Positions 35,302 through 49,208 are shown, counted from the first letter of the stretch. The stretch is DNA of 64,000 nucleotides from Bacillota bacterium (GCA_029572815.1 JAKPUQ010000004.1:83361-147360); one strand, 5' to 3'. Made by a program: numbers and translations. Notes: a model not told the origin generated them from the letters alone.

Positions 35302-36825
35302 TTATCTTTTAAGAAGTCCCAGTTGATACTTCTGTGTGAGAATGCGCATAACGCTTTCGTCTATCCTGCTCTCGGGAATCTCGCCGCTGCGTACGGCACT
35401 GCACACCTCGTCGATAGCCTGACGGTAGTCCACGGGCATAAGGATAATATCCATGCCTGCCTTTATGGACAGCTTTGCAGCCTCACCCGAGGAGTACACC
35501 TTTGAGATGGTATTCATCTGGTGAGCGTCGGTGACAGCAATTCCCTCAAAGCCAAGCTCGCCGCGGAGCATTTTCGTTACTGCCGTATATGAAAGGTCAC
35601 AGGGGAGATCGTCACCGAAGCCTGTGACGGTCTGGTGTCCCACCATAACGAAGTCCGCACCGTTGTCAATAGCTGCCTTGAAGGGAATAAACTCGGTCTC
35701 ACGGAGCTCTTCAACAGAACGGTCGATAACTACGGTGGAATTTGTGTGGGTATTGCCGTCCTCGGCGCCAAGTCCGGGAAAGTGCTTCAGGGTAGCGCAG
35801 ACGCCGTTGTCCTGAAGTCCCTTTGTGACTCCGCAGACCATATTTGCAACCACATCGGGGTCACTGCTGAATATACGGTCTCCCAGCTCGTTGCCGCTGC
35901 AGATATCCACATCCGCAACGGGAGCGAAGTCCACGTTGAAGCCGAGACTGTGCAGGTCTCTGCCGAGAGCTGCGCCTATGTCATAGGCTGTGCCATAGTC
36001 ATTATCCTTGCCGTAATAAGCCATGTTGTAGAATGAAGCGGTACCCAGCTTCTGAGCGCACCTTGCAACGGTGCCGCCCTCCTCGTCCACGGCGGTGAAG
36101 AGTCCCACACCGCAGGCGCTGCGTGAATAGCTCTGGGTATTGCTTATCATAGTCTTTATCTGGTTCTTTGAGGTAAGGTTCTGGGCGAAGTAGATGATAC
36201 CGCCCACGGGGTAAGCCGCCATAGCGTTTTTTGTGCCGTTACCCACCTCTCGCATGGGAGAGATACCCGTTATAGCCTCGGGAGTCACCATGAACATCTG
36301 TCCCACCTTCTGCTCAAGGCTGAGCTCATTGAGCACCTCCGCAGGTGATGGGTCGTGATTGATGGTAGTAGTGGTGACGGTGGTGGTAATCCTTACCGCT
36401 GTAGTACGTCTGGCGGCAGTAGTCTGGACGTACCATTTTGTAGTGACAGCAGGCTCGTAGCTCTGCTGCTGTGGCTCATAGCTGTTATTATCATCGGAGC
36501 CGCCATCGTCAGCAGGCTCCTCACTGTCATCGTTGTTTCCGCTGTCGGAGCTGTCCTCGTTTTTCTGAGTCTGAGCTGCAGTTGTAACAGCAGAGGAAGC
36601 AGTTACAGCAGTGGTTTCCGCCTTAGTGGTCACGGGAGCAGAGGTGATGAACTCGGTGACTGTTTCCTGGACAGGTGATAGTTCTTCTGTATCGTAAAAC
36701 TCCTCGGTAACTGACTCAGGCTCTGTGGCGGCGTCTGTGTCGGAAGAGGTTTTGGGAGCCCTTCCGCAGCCTGTCAGCATGAGGCAAATACCGAGAGTGA
36801 AGGCAATGTGCTTTTTAAGTTTCAA
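35302..36825 (-). CDS. GH3 lipoprotein, NagZ-like beta-N-acetylhexosaminidase
   Basis: 507 aa from TTG 36825, which lies 9 nt after AGGAGG; no ATG fits. A lipoprotein signal ends LMLTGC, then ~120 residues of Thr/Ser/Asp linker and a GH3 barrel. Motifs: KHFPGLGAEDGNTHTN (NagZ-type KH(x)PGHG...D(S/T)H loop, His as acid/base) and AVTDAHQM with the Asp nucleophile. It would remove GlcNAc from muropeptides or glycans on the outer cell surface. No C-terminal GH3 domain, as in NagZ. A beta-glucosidase activity cannot be excluded. Confidence 0.85.
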   Translation of the reverse strand: MKLKKHIAFTLGICLMLTGCGRAPKTSSDTDAATEPESVTEEFYDTEELSPVQETVTEFITSAPVTTKAETTAVTASSAVTTAAQTQKNEDSSDSGNNDDSEEPADDGGSDDNNSYEPQQQSYEPAVTTKWYVQTTAARRTTAVRITTTVTTTTINHDPSPAEVLNELSLEQKVGQMFMVTPEAITGISPMREVGNGTKNAMAAYPVGGIIYFAQNLTSKNQIKTMISNTQSYSRSACGVGLFTAVDEEGGTVARCAQKLGTASFYNMAYYGKDNDYGTAYDIGAALGRDLHSLGFNVDFAPVADVDICSGNELGDRIFSSDPDVVANMVCGVTKGLQDNGVCATLKHFPGLGAEDGNTHTNSTVVIDRSVEELRETEFIPFKAAIDNGADFVMVGHQTVTGFGDDLPCDLSYTAVTKMLRGELGFEGIAVTDAHQMNTISKVYSSGEAAKLSIKAGMDIILMPVDYRQAIDEVCSAVRSGEIPESRIDESVMRILTQKYQLGLLKR

Positions 36826-36845
36826 AATGTCTTCCTCCTGTTGAT

Positions 36846-36857
36846 GTTGTATACAAC
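36846..36857. promoter_or_regulatory. 12-bp palindrome GTTGTATACAAC at the GH3 transcript start
   Basis: A perfect palindrome of the GntR-type (TTGTATACAA) just downstream of the GH3 promoter -10, positioned as a repressor operator. The regulator is not in the window. Confidence 0.45.
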
Positions 36858-36858
36858 T

Positions 36859-36887
36859 ATAATAACATGGCGACTGAAAAATGTCAA
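36859..36887 (-). promoter_or_regulatory. Sigma-A promoter of the GH3 gene
   Basis: Minus strand TTGACA, 17-nt spacer, TATTAT. Confidence 0.85.
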
Positions 36888-36907
36888 TAAAAACAATGAA
36901 AGGCAGC

Positions 36908-36947
36908 AAAAAAATACTCCCCGATATATAACATCGGGGAGCGTTTT
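36908..36947 (-). terminator. Terminator after the GH43 gene
   Basis: CTCCCCGAT 36917-36925 with ATCGGGGAG 36933-36941, then a T run on the minus strand. Confidence 0.9.
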
Positions 36948-39495
36948 TCAGTTAGTGCTAAGTATGTGCTTTCTGAGAGCGATCATGTCGAAAACGTCGA
37001 TGACACCGTCGCTGCACAGGTCACCGTTAAGGGGAGCAGCCAGGCTGTCCTTGCCGAGAAGGAACCTCTGCATAGCGGTGAGGTCTGCAACATTGCAATT
37101 ACCGTCGTTGTTGACATCGCCCCTGACAGGTCCGCTGACAGTGGGAGAGCTGCCTGTTATCTCGGCATCTGTGAGGGCGCACTTGTATATCTTCAGGTTG
37201 TCTATCTCGCCTTTGAAGCAGGTGTCGTCCCGTAGTAGGACTTGCCGATATAGCAGCTTGTGCCCGAACCCATATCAGCTATCTGACCGTGGGTCTCAGT
37301 GGTCTCGCTGACGAACTTTCCGTCGATGTAGAGCTTTGAAGTTGCGTCGCTGAAGACCAGGGTATAGTTGTGCCAGTTCGTACCGTCCGCATCGCGCTCA
37401 ATAACGGTCTCGTCGCGCCATGAATCTGTAGTTGCGGCAAATCTGAAAGTATCCTTTGCAACGCGGAAGAAGACGTACTTCTCGTCATTCTTACCTGCGG
37501 CAAAGGTGAAGAAGTTGCCTTCCGACTCGGACTTTATGTCCATGCTCACCGTATAATCGCGGCAGCCGTCCAGCAGTCCCGAGGGGAGCTCCGCAAAGGA
37601 GCTGTCGCTGCCGTCGAGACGTAGTCCCTTTCCGCTAAAGCCGTTTCCGTCAACGGAAGCACCGCTGCTGAGCTTGAGGTCTCCCGTGCCATTGTCAAAG
37701 TCGATGTCGATAACGGGAGCGGGAGTCTCTGCCTTGCTGACTGGAGTTCCGAAAATCTTCATTTCGTAGACCTGCGGATTGTACCAGTTATTGTCGGGAT
37801 TGTTCTGGAGGGTGGCGTTCTTTACGTTGAGCCTTACATACCTTGCCCGTCCCTTGAGCATATCGCTGTTGAAGCCGTAGGTCTTGGTGACCGATTCGCT
37901 GTTCTTGTTGGTGTGGTCAAGGATCTGTGTCCAGTTGACGCCGTCAAGGCTGCCCTCCACGGTGTATGTGTAGTATCCCTCAGAGCCCTTGCAGATGTAC
38001 CAGGAGGTCTGGATATTTGCGAGGTCACAGACCTGTTCAAGGTCTACCTGAACGTAGAAGGGCCACTTCTTATAGTCGCCGATTGCGTTGAAAGAGCTCT
38101 GGTAGGAGCCGTCCACTGCCTTGGCAGGAGAGTTTCCGCTCTTTGCCGCCAGTGAAGATGAAGCAGGCTTGTCCTGTGAGAGGAGCTCGCCCTGCTGAAC
38201 AGGGAAAAGGTCTCCCGTTGAGGTGTTGTATTTGAAGTAGGGGCAGTAGTCATAGAAGGCGAAGCCGTTGTCGAAATACAGGGGGGGCACAGCGTGGTTC
38301 CGCTGGTATCCGAGGCTCTCAGCCAGCGGTAGGCGTGCATGAGGTAGTTCTTGTCCTGCATATTCACTATCCAGCCCGACTGTGATGAGAATGTTGAGGT
38401 GTTGCCTATGCTGCGCAGGTCGCTCCAGTTGCCGCCGATGTCGGTGGTAACGCTGTAGGCGCCGCTGCTGGGGTACCAGCCTGCCGCCTGTGAGGTGAAC
38501 AGGAAGTAGTAGCTGTCCTTCTTGATAAGGTTTGGGAATTCGCGGTACTGATCCTCAAAGAGAGTTTTTACCACGCGGGTAACATCGCTGTAATCCTCGT
38601 TCATCTGGAAGATGTACATGGTAGCGTTGGCACCCTGTCCCTCCTTGTTGGCGGCTGCGATAAGGTAGCCTGTTCCGTCATCGTCAAAGAAGATAGCCAT
38701 ATCGCGGACCTGTATATTCAGGGGATTGTAAACGTGGTGCACGGTGAATTGTCCTCCGGGAGTACCCGTGATAACAAGGGCTTTACCGTCGCTGTATCCG
38801 CTGGGCTTTTCCCAGTGCGCCCAGACCACCACCTTGTTTTTAGCGGGGATATAGTCGATGTGCACCGACTCTATCTTGCAGCTTGCCAGTGCCGAATTCT
38901 GTGAACTGTCCGCCACGTTTTTTTCGTTGGAGAACCATTTTCCGTCCTTTGAGGTAGTCTCCGCAAGGTAAATATCGTCCTTGCCGGCGTGTTTTTTCAG
39001 AGAGTAGCTGTAGTAGGTGTCGCCCACCTTGTAGCCGTTGGTCTCATAGACCAGATTGCTGCCCTTCTGGTTGTCGTAGGTGTTGAGACCCGATGGAAGT
39101 GCGCAGGGAGTCAGCTCCTTTACCTCCGAGCAGTTCTCGCTGTTCTTGCCGATGACCTTCAGCTGATAGTAATAGGTCTGTCCTGTGGACATATCGTTGT
39201 CCGTCCAGGAGTTTCCCGTACCCTCGTATACGGGTACAAAGCCGCTGCTCTTGTCGGTGGATCGGTAGAGCACATAGCTTTGTGCGGAGAGCGTAGTAGC
39301 CCACTGGAGCTCTGCGTGGTCAGCCTTGCCGCTGTCGGCAACGGTAAAGAGATTTCCCACCAGACCTATCTCCTCGGAAAAAGCCTCCGAGGGAGCCTGT
39401 CCTGCTGCCTTGACATTGGACAGCTGCACGGGAGCTGCCGAAAGTGCCAGAGCTATAGCCGCCGCAGCGGACAGAAGTTTCTTTCTGATATTCAT
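36948..39495 (-). CDS. GH43-type galactanase with F5/8C, LamG and dockerin (two frameshifts)
   Basis: About 849 aa when repaired. Signal peptide (1-~30), Fn3-like region (~40-125), a five-blade GH43-like domain (~130-440; ESVHIDYIPAKNKVVVWAHWE, RDMAIFFDDDGTGYLI, REFPNLIKKDSYYFLFTS) closest in my judgment to the exo-beta-1,3-galactanase branch, an F5/8C (CBM32-like) domain (~450-590), a LamG domain (~600-780) and a dockerin that differs from the others (GDVNNDGNCNVADLTAMQRFLLG ... VFDMIALRKHIL). Breaks: seven G at 38281-38287 and CCC at 37229-37231 (plus strand), each needing one added base. It would trim galactan side chains of pectin or arabinogalactan. Confidence 0.75.
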
Positions 39496-39537
39496 GATAT
39501 TCCTCCTTTATGATAAAATAAAGTATATGTCAACTCA

Positions 39538-39566
39538 ATTATAACACAATTATGAGCAAATAGCAA
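39538..39566 (-). promoter_or_regulatory. Sigma-A promoter of the GH43 gene
   Basis: Minus strand TTGCTA, 17-nt spacer, TATAAT; AAGGAGG follows before the start codon. Confidence 0.8.
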
Positions 39567-39602
39567 TAAAAAAGATGATACACGGGGTATCATCTTCAAT
39601 AC

Positions 39603-40979
39603 TTATTTTATCACCGCAAACGCCTGTTTCAAGGTGGAGGCGGGGATTATATCCATATCGTAGTCCTTGGGGTCAACAGCGGACATGGACTGCTTCGGCA
39701 CCACGCAGGTGCGGAAGCCCATACGCTCTGCCTCGCGGATACGCTGGGCGATATGTGATACTGAGCGTATCTCGCCGCCGAGACCTATTTCACCGAAGGC
39801 GATGAGCTGCTCATCTATCTGCTTGTCCATAATACCCGAGTACAACGCCATAGCCACGGGGAGATCTCCCGCAGGCTCGTCCAGACGGAAACCGCCGACG
39901 ATGTTGAGGTACACATCGAGAGTTCCCATGTATATACCCAGACGCTTTTCAAGAATGGCAATAATAATGCTGAGCCTGTTGAAGTCAAAGCCCGTAGCCA
40001 TTCTTCTGGGAGCGGCATAGCTTGTCTTTGAAGCCAGCGCCTGTACCTCAGCAAGAATAGGTCTGCTGCCCTCCATTACGCAGGCAACGCAGGTTCCCGA
40101 AACATTATGGGGACGCCCCTCCAACAGCATCTGCGAGGGATTAGCCACCTCGCGGAGCCCTTTGTCCAGCATCTCGAACACGCCAATTTCATTGGTGGAG
40201 CCGAAACGGTTTTTCACCGCGCGGAGAATACGATAGCTCTGATGGCGCTCGCCCTCAAAATAGAGAACGGCGTCAACGATATGCTCCATTACCTTAGGAC
40301 CTGCGATAGCGCCGTCCTTGTTTACGTGTCCCACTATGATAATGGGTATCTCCTGATTTTTTGCGGTATGCATGAAAAGATTAGTGCACTCTCTTACCTG
40401 AGTCAGACTTCCCGGACTTGAGGTTATCCTGCCGATACTCATGGTCTGTATTGAGTCGATGATAGCTATATCCGGGGCGCTTGCGGCAATGGTCTGAGCC
40501 ACAGCCTCAGCGTCTGTTGCAGTAAGTATGTACAGGTTTTCCGTATCAACGCCAAGGCGCTGTGCGCGGAGCTTTATCTGCCTTGCAGACTCCTCTCCCG
40601 AAACGTAGAGGACGGAGTGGTCCTCGCCGAGAAACTGGCATATCTGGAGAAGTATGGTGCTCTTTCCTATACCCGGTTCACCGCCGAGAAGAACAAGAGA
40701 GCCTTTCACAAGACCTCCGCCGAGGACTCTGTTCAGCTCTCCGATACCCGTATCATAGCGGACGTCATTGTCGGCGCCTATGTCCTCAAGCTCGAGGATA
40801 CAGTCGGAAAGATCAGGAGCCGCTCCCTGAGAAGCCGTTCCCCGACCGCCTGCGGGAGAGACATCGGCGATGTCCTCCTCAAAGCTGTTCCAGGTGCCGC
40901 AGGAAGGGCATTTGCCGTTCCATTTTGTGCTTTCGTAGCCGCACTGATTACAGGTGTAGATATATTTTGATTTAGCCAT
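39603..40979 (-). CDS. radA: DNA repair protein RadA
   Basis: 458 aa RecA-like helicase that drives branch migration in recombination repair. N-terminal C4 zinc finger (CNQCGYESTKWNGKCPSCGTW), Walker A GGEPGIGKST near residue 97, the RadA-specific KNRFGSTNEIGVFEM near 260, and a C-terminal Lon-protease-like domain (LDVYLNIVGGFRLDEPAGDLPVA). Full length. It starts 8 nt after the stop of the upstream lipoprotein gene, whose last codons hold its GAGG ribosome site, so the two are co-transcribed. Confidence 0.97.
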   Translation of the reverse strand: MAKSKYIYTCNQCGYESTKWNGKCPSCGTWNSFEEDIADVSPAGGRGTASQGAAPDLSDCILELEDIGADNDVRYDTGIGELNRVLGGGLVKGSLVLLGGEPGIGKSTILLQICQFLGEDHSVLYVSGEESARQIKLRAQRLGVDTENLYILTATDAEAVAQTIAASAPDIAIIDSIQTMSIGRITSSPGSLTQVRECTNLFMHTAKNQEIPIIIVGHVNKDGAIAGPKVMEHIVDAVLYFEGERHQSYRILRAVKNRFGSTNEIGVFEMLDKGLREVANPSQMLLEGRPHNVSGTCVACVMEGSRPILAEVQALASKTSYAAPRRMATGFDFNRLSIIIAILEKRLGIYMGTLDVYLNIVGGFRLDEPAGDLPVAMALYSGIMDKQIDEQLIAFGEIGLGGEIRSVSHIAQRIREAERMGFRTCVVPKQSMSAVDPKDYDMDIIPASTLKQAFAVIK

Positions 40980-40987
40980 AAATTACC

Positions 40988-42052
40988 TCATGAAAGGAAG
41001 GCATTCTCGATATTTTCTGCTGTGAGATCGTACTCTCTTCCGCAGCGGATAGTGCTGTCGGAGGGCTGGAAGCTGCTGATATCTGCGCCCGCCATGGACC
41101 AGCACTGTATAGAGCCGTAATAGTCGGCAGCGAAGAATATCTTTGAGCTTACATCGAACTGGATACCGCCGTCAGCGTCTGAGGTAGCTGAAAGCTCTTT
41201 TACGCCCTCGGTATCGAGATAGAGGATACGGGTCTCGGAGTCATTGAGGAGACCTGTTGATACTACCACCTCAGGAAGCTCATTGAGGTCAAGGTCAACT
41301 ATCTCAAAGGCAGCGTCCTTGAGGTCGCCGCTTCCAAGTATCTCGGTGAGCTTATCCTTGTAGAGCTGCTTCTGGTCATCGGTAAGCACCTGAGTCCAGC
41401 ACTTGCTGCGGCGGATAGCATAATTCACAGCGTCCGTGCCAAGTGAGAACTTTCTTCCCACCTTGACTGTAAAGGAATCCTGATATGGTAAGAGGGCTTC
41501 CTGGAACTTAGCCAGAGTAACGTCCTCGCCGTTGACCTCATAGCGGATAACTGCGCCGGATGAAGCGCTGTCCGCATTGGTGTAGAAATTCACATCGGTA
41601 ACGAAGCTGCCGTCCTGATAGGTCTGGTATTCGCCCATCTTGAAGCCTGTGCCTTCGTAGAGGAAGCCGATAGCGTTCATTGCGGGAATGTAGTCGATAG
41701 TGCCGTATGAGCCCGAGTTTGTGATAAGGTCGGCTCTTGAACCGATAAGCCTGTACACCTCACACTTTGCCGCAACGTCATCGGAGGGTGAGATGATGAG
41801 CTCGGGGACGTCATCACCTGTCAGGTCACGGATCTCGAACATTGAGGTGTCTGTGCATCTGTCGGAGTTCTTGAATGCAACAAGAATGGTCTCAAAGGGC
41901 TCCTGCCAGTCGAAGGTAACGTTCTGAGGAGCTGTTTTCAGAGCCAGAGGATCCACCTCAGAGGTAGATACGGTCTTTTTGCTGCTGCAGCCTGCACAGG
42001 CAGAAAGGATAGCACCTGCTGCGATAAAGGATAATATCTTATCAATTTTCAT
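40988..42052 (-). CDS. Lipoprotein of unknown function, cotranscribed with radA
   Basis: 354 aa. The signal sequence ends SACAGCSS with two possible lipobox Cys (18 and 21). The mature part has two Asp-rich segments, DLTGDDVPELII near 75 and DLDLNELPEVVV near 255, resembling calcium-binding FG-GAP/VCBS-type loops and suggesting an internal duplication. No enzyme family is recognised. ATG 42052 follows GGGAGG. The promoter upstream carries a 20-bp palindrome. It would sit on the outer face of the membrane. Confidence 0.72.
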   Translation of the reverse strand: MKIDKILSFIAAGAILSACAGCSSKKTVSTSEVDPLALKTAPQNVTFDWQEPFETILVAFKNSDRCTDTSMFEIRDLTGDDVPELIISPSDDVAAKCEVYRLIGSRADLITNSGSYGTIDYIPAMNAIGFLYEGTGFKMGEYQTYQDGSFVTDVNFYTNADSASSGAVIRYEVNGEDVTLAKFQEALLPYQDSFTVKVGRKFSLGTDAVNYAIRRSKCWTQVLTDDQKQLYKDKLTEILGSGDLKDAAFEIVDLDLNELPEVVVSTGLLNDSETRILYLDTEGVKELSATSDADGGIQFDVSSKIFFAADYYGSIQCWSMAGADISSFQPSDSTIRCGREYDLTAENIENAFLS

Positions 42053-42067
42053 TGTTGTTTCCTCCCG

Positions 42068-42087
42068 AATATCTATATATAGATATT
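42068..42087. promoter_or_regulatory. Perfect 20-bp palindrome at the lipoprotein-radA transcript start
   Basis: AATATCTATA mirrored by TATAGATATT, directly downstream of and touching the -10. The position is that of a repressor operator. Confidence 0.55.
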
Positions 42088-42113
42088 GTACCACTTTTGA
42101 CGAACTCTGTCAA
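42085..42113 (-). promoter_or_regulatory. Sigma-A promoter of the lipoprotein-radA operon
   Basis: Minus strand TTGACA, 17-nt spacer, TACAAT. Confidence 0.85.
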
Positions 42114-42145
42114 TAAATATATTATTACAGTTCGGATAAAAGGGG

Positions 42146-42499
42146 TCAGGGCATGAGCTCCCAGAAGTACTTTCTTGCGGACAGTGGAAAGTCCTCCATC
42201 ACACCGTGCTCCGGGTCATAGAAGGTGCCTTCACAGTACAGTGACCAGTGCCAGCAGCGCGGAGTTTCCAGGCTCAGCAGGCAAATGGGGGGCAGCTCAT
42301 CTTTTGAGGAGACCTGCTTTCTCTCGTCGGAGATATTGACACCATGTGAGCGGAAGGTGTGTTTCATCTCTTTAAGGTCGGTCTCGCGGTCATTTTTGAG
42401 AAATTCGCATATATATTCGGGAGTTTTCCCCAGCACCATAGCCAGCACAGCCTGACCGCACTGCAGGTCTGTTGGTTCGTGGATATATCGGATATTCAT
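42146..42499 (-). CDS. C39-like cysteine peptidase domain protein
   Basis: 117 aa. The segment LQCGQAVLAMVLG gives the Gln-x-Cys pair of a C39/papain-like fold, and CWHWSLYCEGTFYDPEHG supplies the His and a likely Asp. It is close to the minimal peptidase-C39-like domain, with no ABC transporter part or signal peptide. ATG 42499 follows AGGTG. It could be a stand-alone peptidase or an inactive relative; no bacteriocin precursor is visible nearby. Function unknown. Confidence 0.68.
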   Translation of the reverse strand: MNIRYIHEPTDLQCGQAVLAMVLGKTPEYICEFLKNDRETDLKEMKHTFRSHGVNISDERKQVSSKDELPPICLLSLETPRCWHWSLYCEGTFYDPEHGVMEDFPLSARKYFWELMP

Positions 42500-42575
42500 T
42501 GTATCACCTCTGTTATATTTTACAACATATCGCCTCAAAAATCAATTTAAATCATAATTTAACGCAAGCGCTAAT

Positions 42576-42693
42576 AGTGATTAGTGCATAGTGGTTAGTG
42601 ATTAGTTAATGTGTTCGCTGCGCTCACATTATTTAAATAACGTCGCCGAAGGCGACACCAAAACTAAACACTAACCACTAATAACTATTCACT
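42576..42693. repeat. 118-nt palindromic element A
   Basis: A 32-nt left arm (42576-42607) pairs with the right arm (42662-42693) at 27 of 32 positions; both arms consist of TTAGTG-like repeats. Inside lie a TGTG/CACA hairpin and a perfect GTCGCC-GAA-GGCGAC hairpin at 42642-42656. No coding potential. It looks like a MITE- or REP-like dispersed unit between the C39-like gene and the GH2 stop. Confidence 0.75.
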
Positions 42694-42789
42694 TAAATCA
42701 TAACAAACACAATGCCCCCAAGCGCTTTTGAAAACGCTCAGGGGCAAAGCTTTTATTAGAGTATACGTTTTATGCCTTCAGGATTTTGG

Positions 42790-47103
<4,314 letters not shown>

Positions 47104-47160
47104 TTAAGCGTATTGTGCTGAATTTATATCTTTTTCGGCACATATCCTCTTATTATGTAT

Positions 47161-47189
47161 AATATAACACAAAAACAACTTAAATGCAA
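47161..47189 (-). promoter_or_regulatory. Sigma-A promoter of the GH2 gene
   Basis: Minus strand TTGCAT, 17-nt spacer, TATATT. Confidence 0.65.
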
Positions 47190-47253
47190 CACATATTTTA
47201 AAGATATGGTGCAATTTTTTCATATTTCCCGGGATAAGCTCATCATCTTACCG

Positions 47254-47296
47254 AAAAAAAGCTCCCGCACCTGCAAATGAGGTACGGGAGCTTTTT
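47254..47296 (-). terminator. Terminator after the alarmone synthetase gene
   Basis: AAAAGCTCCCG and CGGGAGCTTTTT with an inner ACCT/AGGT stem; T run on the minus strand. Confidence 0.92.
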
Positions 47297-47314
47297 AGTT
47301 TGGTATATACAGGC

Positions 47315-48010
47315 TCAGTCGCTTTCCAGGATATTCTTGATGTCCTGCATACGGCTGTCCCACTCGGCACTCTGGTCAGCGCACTTTTTCAGGTCATCGG
47401 TGAGCAGGTCCAGCTTGTATGGGGGCAGGTCCTTTTTGTAGCGGAGCTTATGCTCAAGGCTTGCCCAGAAGTCCATAGCGATGGTGCGGAGCTGCACCTC
47501 AGCCTTCACAAGGCGCTTCTCATTCTCAAGGAAAATGGGCACAGCTACGATAAGGTGGAGACTTCTGTAGCCGTTGGGCTTGGGGTTCTGTATGTAGTCC
47601 TTTTTCTCGATGAGAGTAATGTCGTCCTGCTGAAGGAAGCAGTCGGCAAGGCGGTAGATGTCCTGGACGAAGGAACAGACTACCCTTATGCCGGCAATAT
47701 CACTTATATCACGCTCGATAGCTTCCATATTCCGCGGGATATGCCTGGTCATTATCTTGCGGAAGATACTGGAGTAGCTCTTGATCCTGGACTGAATGAA
47801 TTCAATGGGGTTGCTCTCGCCGTTGAGGGAGAACTGCTCATTGAGTACGCGGAATTTGGTCTCGATCTCCATAATTGCGCACTTGTAATATGTGAAGAAT
47901 TGCTGCATGGGGATCATATTGCTCTCGACGGACTGAAGGAACTCAGCCTCTGACATATCGGTCTCGGCGATCTCACGCAGACTTCTTATAACATCGTTTT
48001 TGACGTTCAT
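47315..48010 (-). CDS. Small alarmone synthetase (RelQ/SasB type)
   Basis: 231 aa, single-domain (p)ppGpp synthetase that moves pyrophosphate from ATP to GDP or GTP under stress. The synthetase motifs are present: DISDIAGIRVVCSF, KPNGYRSLHLIV, EVQLRTIAMDFWASLEHKLRYK. No hydrolase or TGS/ACT domain, and the length matches RelQ-type enzymes. It is monocistronic between terminators. RelQ versus RelP subtype is not certain. Confidence 0.9.
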   Translation of the reverse strand: MNVKNDVIRSLREIAETDMSEAEFLQSVESNMIPMQQFFTYYKCAIMEIETKFRVLNEQFSLNGESNPIEFIQSRIKSYSSIFRKIMTRHIPRNMEAIERDISDIAGIRVVCSFVQDIYRLADCFLQQDDITLIEKKDYIQNPKPNGYRSLHLIVAVPIFLENEKRLVKAEVQLRTIAMDFWASLEHKLRYKKDLPPYKLDLLTDDLKKCADQSAEWDSRMQDIKNILESD

Positions 48011-48220
48011 GGTATATCCCTTTCGTTTATTAGTGATGATTATATTATAACATCACAGTGCAAAAAGGTCAATGACGGCGGCGGTAATTTCATTTGTCTG
48101 ACACAAAGCTTTCTGATATGTTATACATGGTTTATTCTTAATAGAACGTGGCGAGTAAAGCGATATAAGGTCTTTTAAAGAAAATGGGCAGAAATTTTAT
48201 ATACTTTTCGTAAAAAATAC

Positions 48221-48249
48221 TTGACAATTTACTAACTATATGGTACAAT
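48221..48249 (+). promoter_or_regulatory. Sigma-A promoter of the leucine-rich protein gene
   Basis: TTGACA, 17-nt spacer, TACAAT. Confidence 0.87.
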
Positions 48250-48291
48250 ATGTATGTCGCGACAATATACTTTACAAGGAGATATTTAACA

Positions 48292-49191
48292 ATGAGTTTC
48301 AGTATCAGATCAAAAAAGATCACAGCATCTTTAATGGCACTTACTATGCTTACAGCTGCAACAGCAGCTGCTGAGTCAAACTTTATCAGCAAGATCATCC
48401 CTACAAATTCAATTTCTGCTTCCGCTGCAACAGTGCAGACTTCTGCTGACGGCAAGTGGAAGTATGAGATCACAAGCACATATACCTGCAAGGTAACAAA
48501 GTATCTCGGTCATGAGACAACAGTTATCGTTCCTGAGGCTATCGACAGCCGCACTGTAAACGCTTTCGGCGCAGGTGCATTCAAGGACAACGGCACTATC
48601 AGAAGCCTGACTATCCCCAGAGGAATCGGTTCTGTACCTTCTGAGTTCTGCATGAACTGCAGCAACCTCAGATATATGACACTTTCTCCCGGAGTTCAGA
48701 CTATCGGCGCAAGAGCATTCAAGAATACATCGAGCCTGATCTCTTTCTATATTCCTGTTGGTCTTACCACAGTAGGAGACAATGCTTTTGAGAACAGCAA
48801 TATTTCATCATTCACATTCCCTTATCCGATCAGCGGAACAAGAACTATCGGTTCAAATGCATTCCTCAATGCACATAATCTCACCGAAGTTACACTGCCC
48901 GGTGCATGGAATATCAAAGCTGACGCTTTCAGCGGCACACCTCTTGAAAATATTGATACTCCCGAGAGCAATCTCACATACGCTTTCTCACATCACGCTT
49001 TCAGAGGAGCATACAACCTCAACAAGCTGAATGGCTTCCAGATCTGGGCAACCAAGGCTGGTCAGCCCTATATCCATCAGTGGATCAGAACCTATGTAAC
49101 TCCCTATGAGAGCACTCTCCGTGCAGATAACGTAAAGATGTATATGACATATTACGAAGCATATCAGAACTGGCTCAACAGCCATCACTGA
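48292..49191 (+). CDS. Secreted BspA-type leucine-rich repeat protein
   Basis: 299 aa. Signal peptide with an Ala-rich end (~1-45), then LRR_5/BspA-like repeats in ~60-250 (IGARAFKNTSSLISFYIPVGLTTVGDNAFENSN; IGSNAFLNAHNLTEVTLP), and a ~45-aa end of aromatic residues not recognised. BspA-like proteins act in adhesion or protein-protein contacts at the surface. No dockerin or wall anchor. ATG 48292 follows AAGGAG; it has its own promoter and terminator. Confidence 0.85.
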   Translation: MSFSIRSKKITASLMALTMLTAATAAAESNFISKIIPTNSISASAATVQTSADGKWKYEITSTYTCKVTKYLGHETTVIVPEAIDSRTVNAFGAGAFKDNGTIRSLTIPRGIGSVPSEFCMNCSNLRYMTLSPGVQTIGARAFKNTSSLISFYIPVGLTTVGDNAFENSNISSFTFPYPISGTRTIGSNAFLNAHNLTEVTLPGAWNIKADAFSGTPLENIDTPESNLTYAFSHHAFRGAYNLNKLNGFQIWATKAGQPYIHQWIRTYVTPYESTLRADNVKMYMTYYEAYQNWLNSHH

Positions 49192-49208
49192 TATCATCTG
49201 AATGATCA

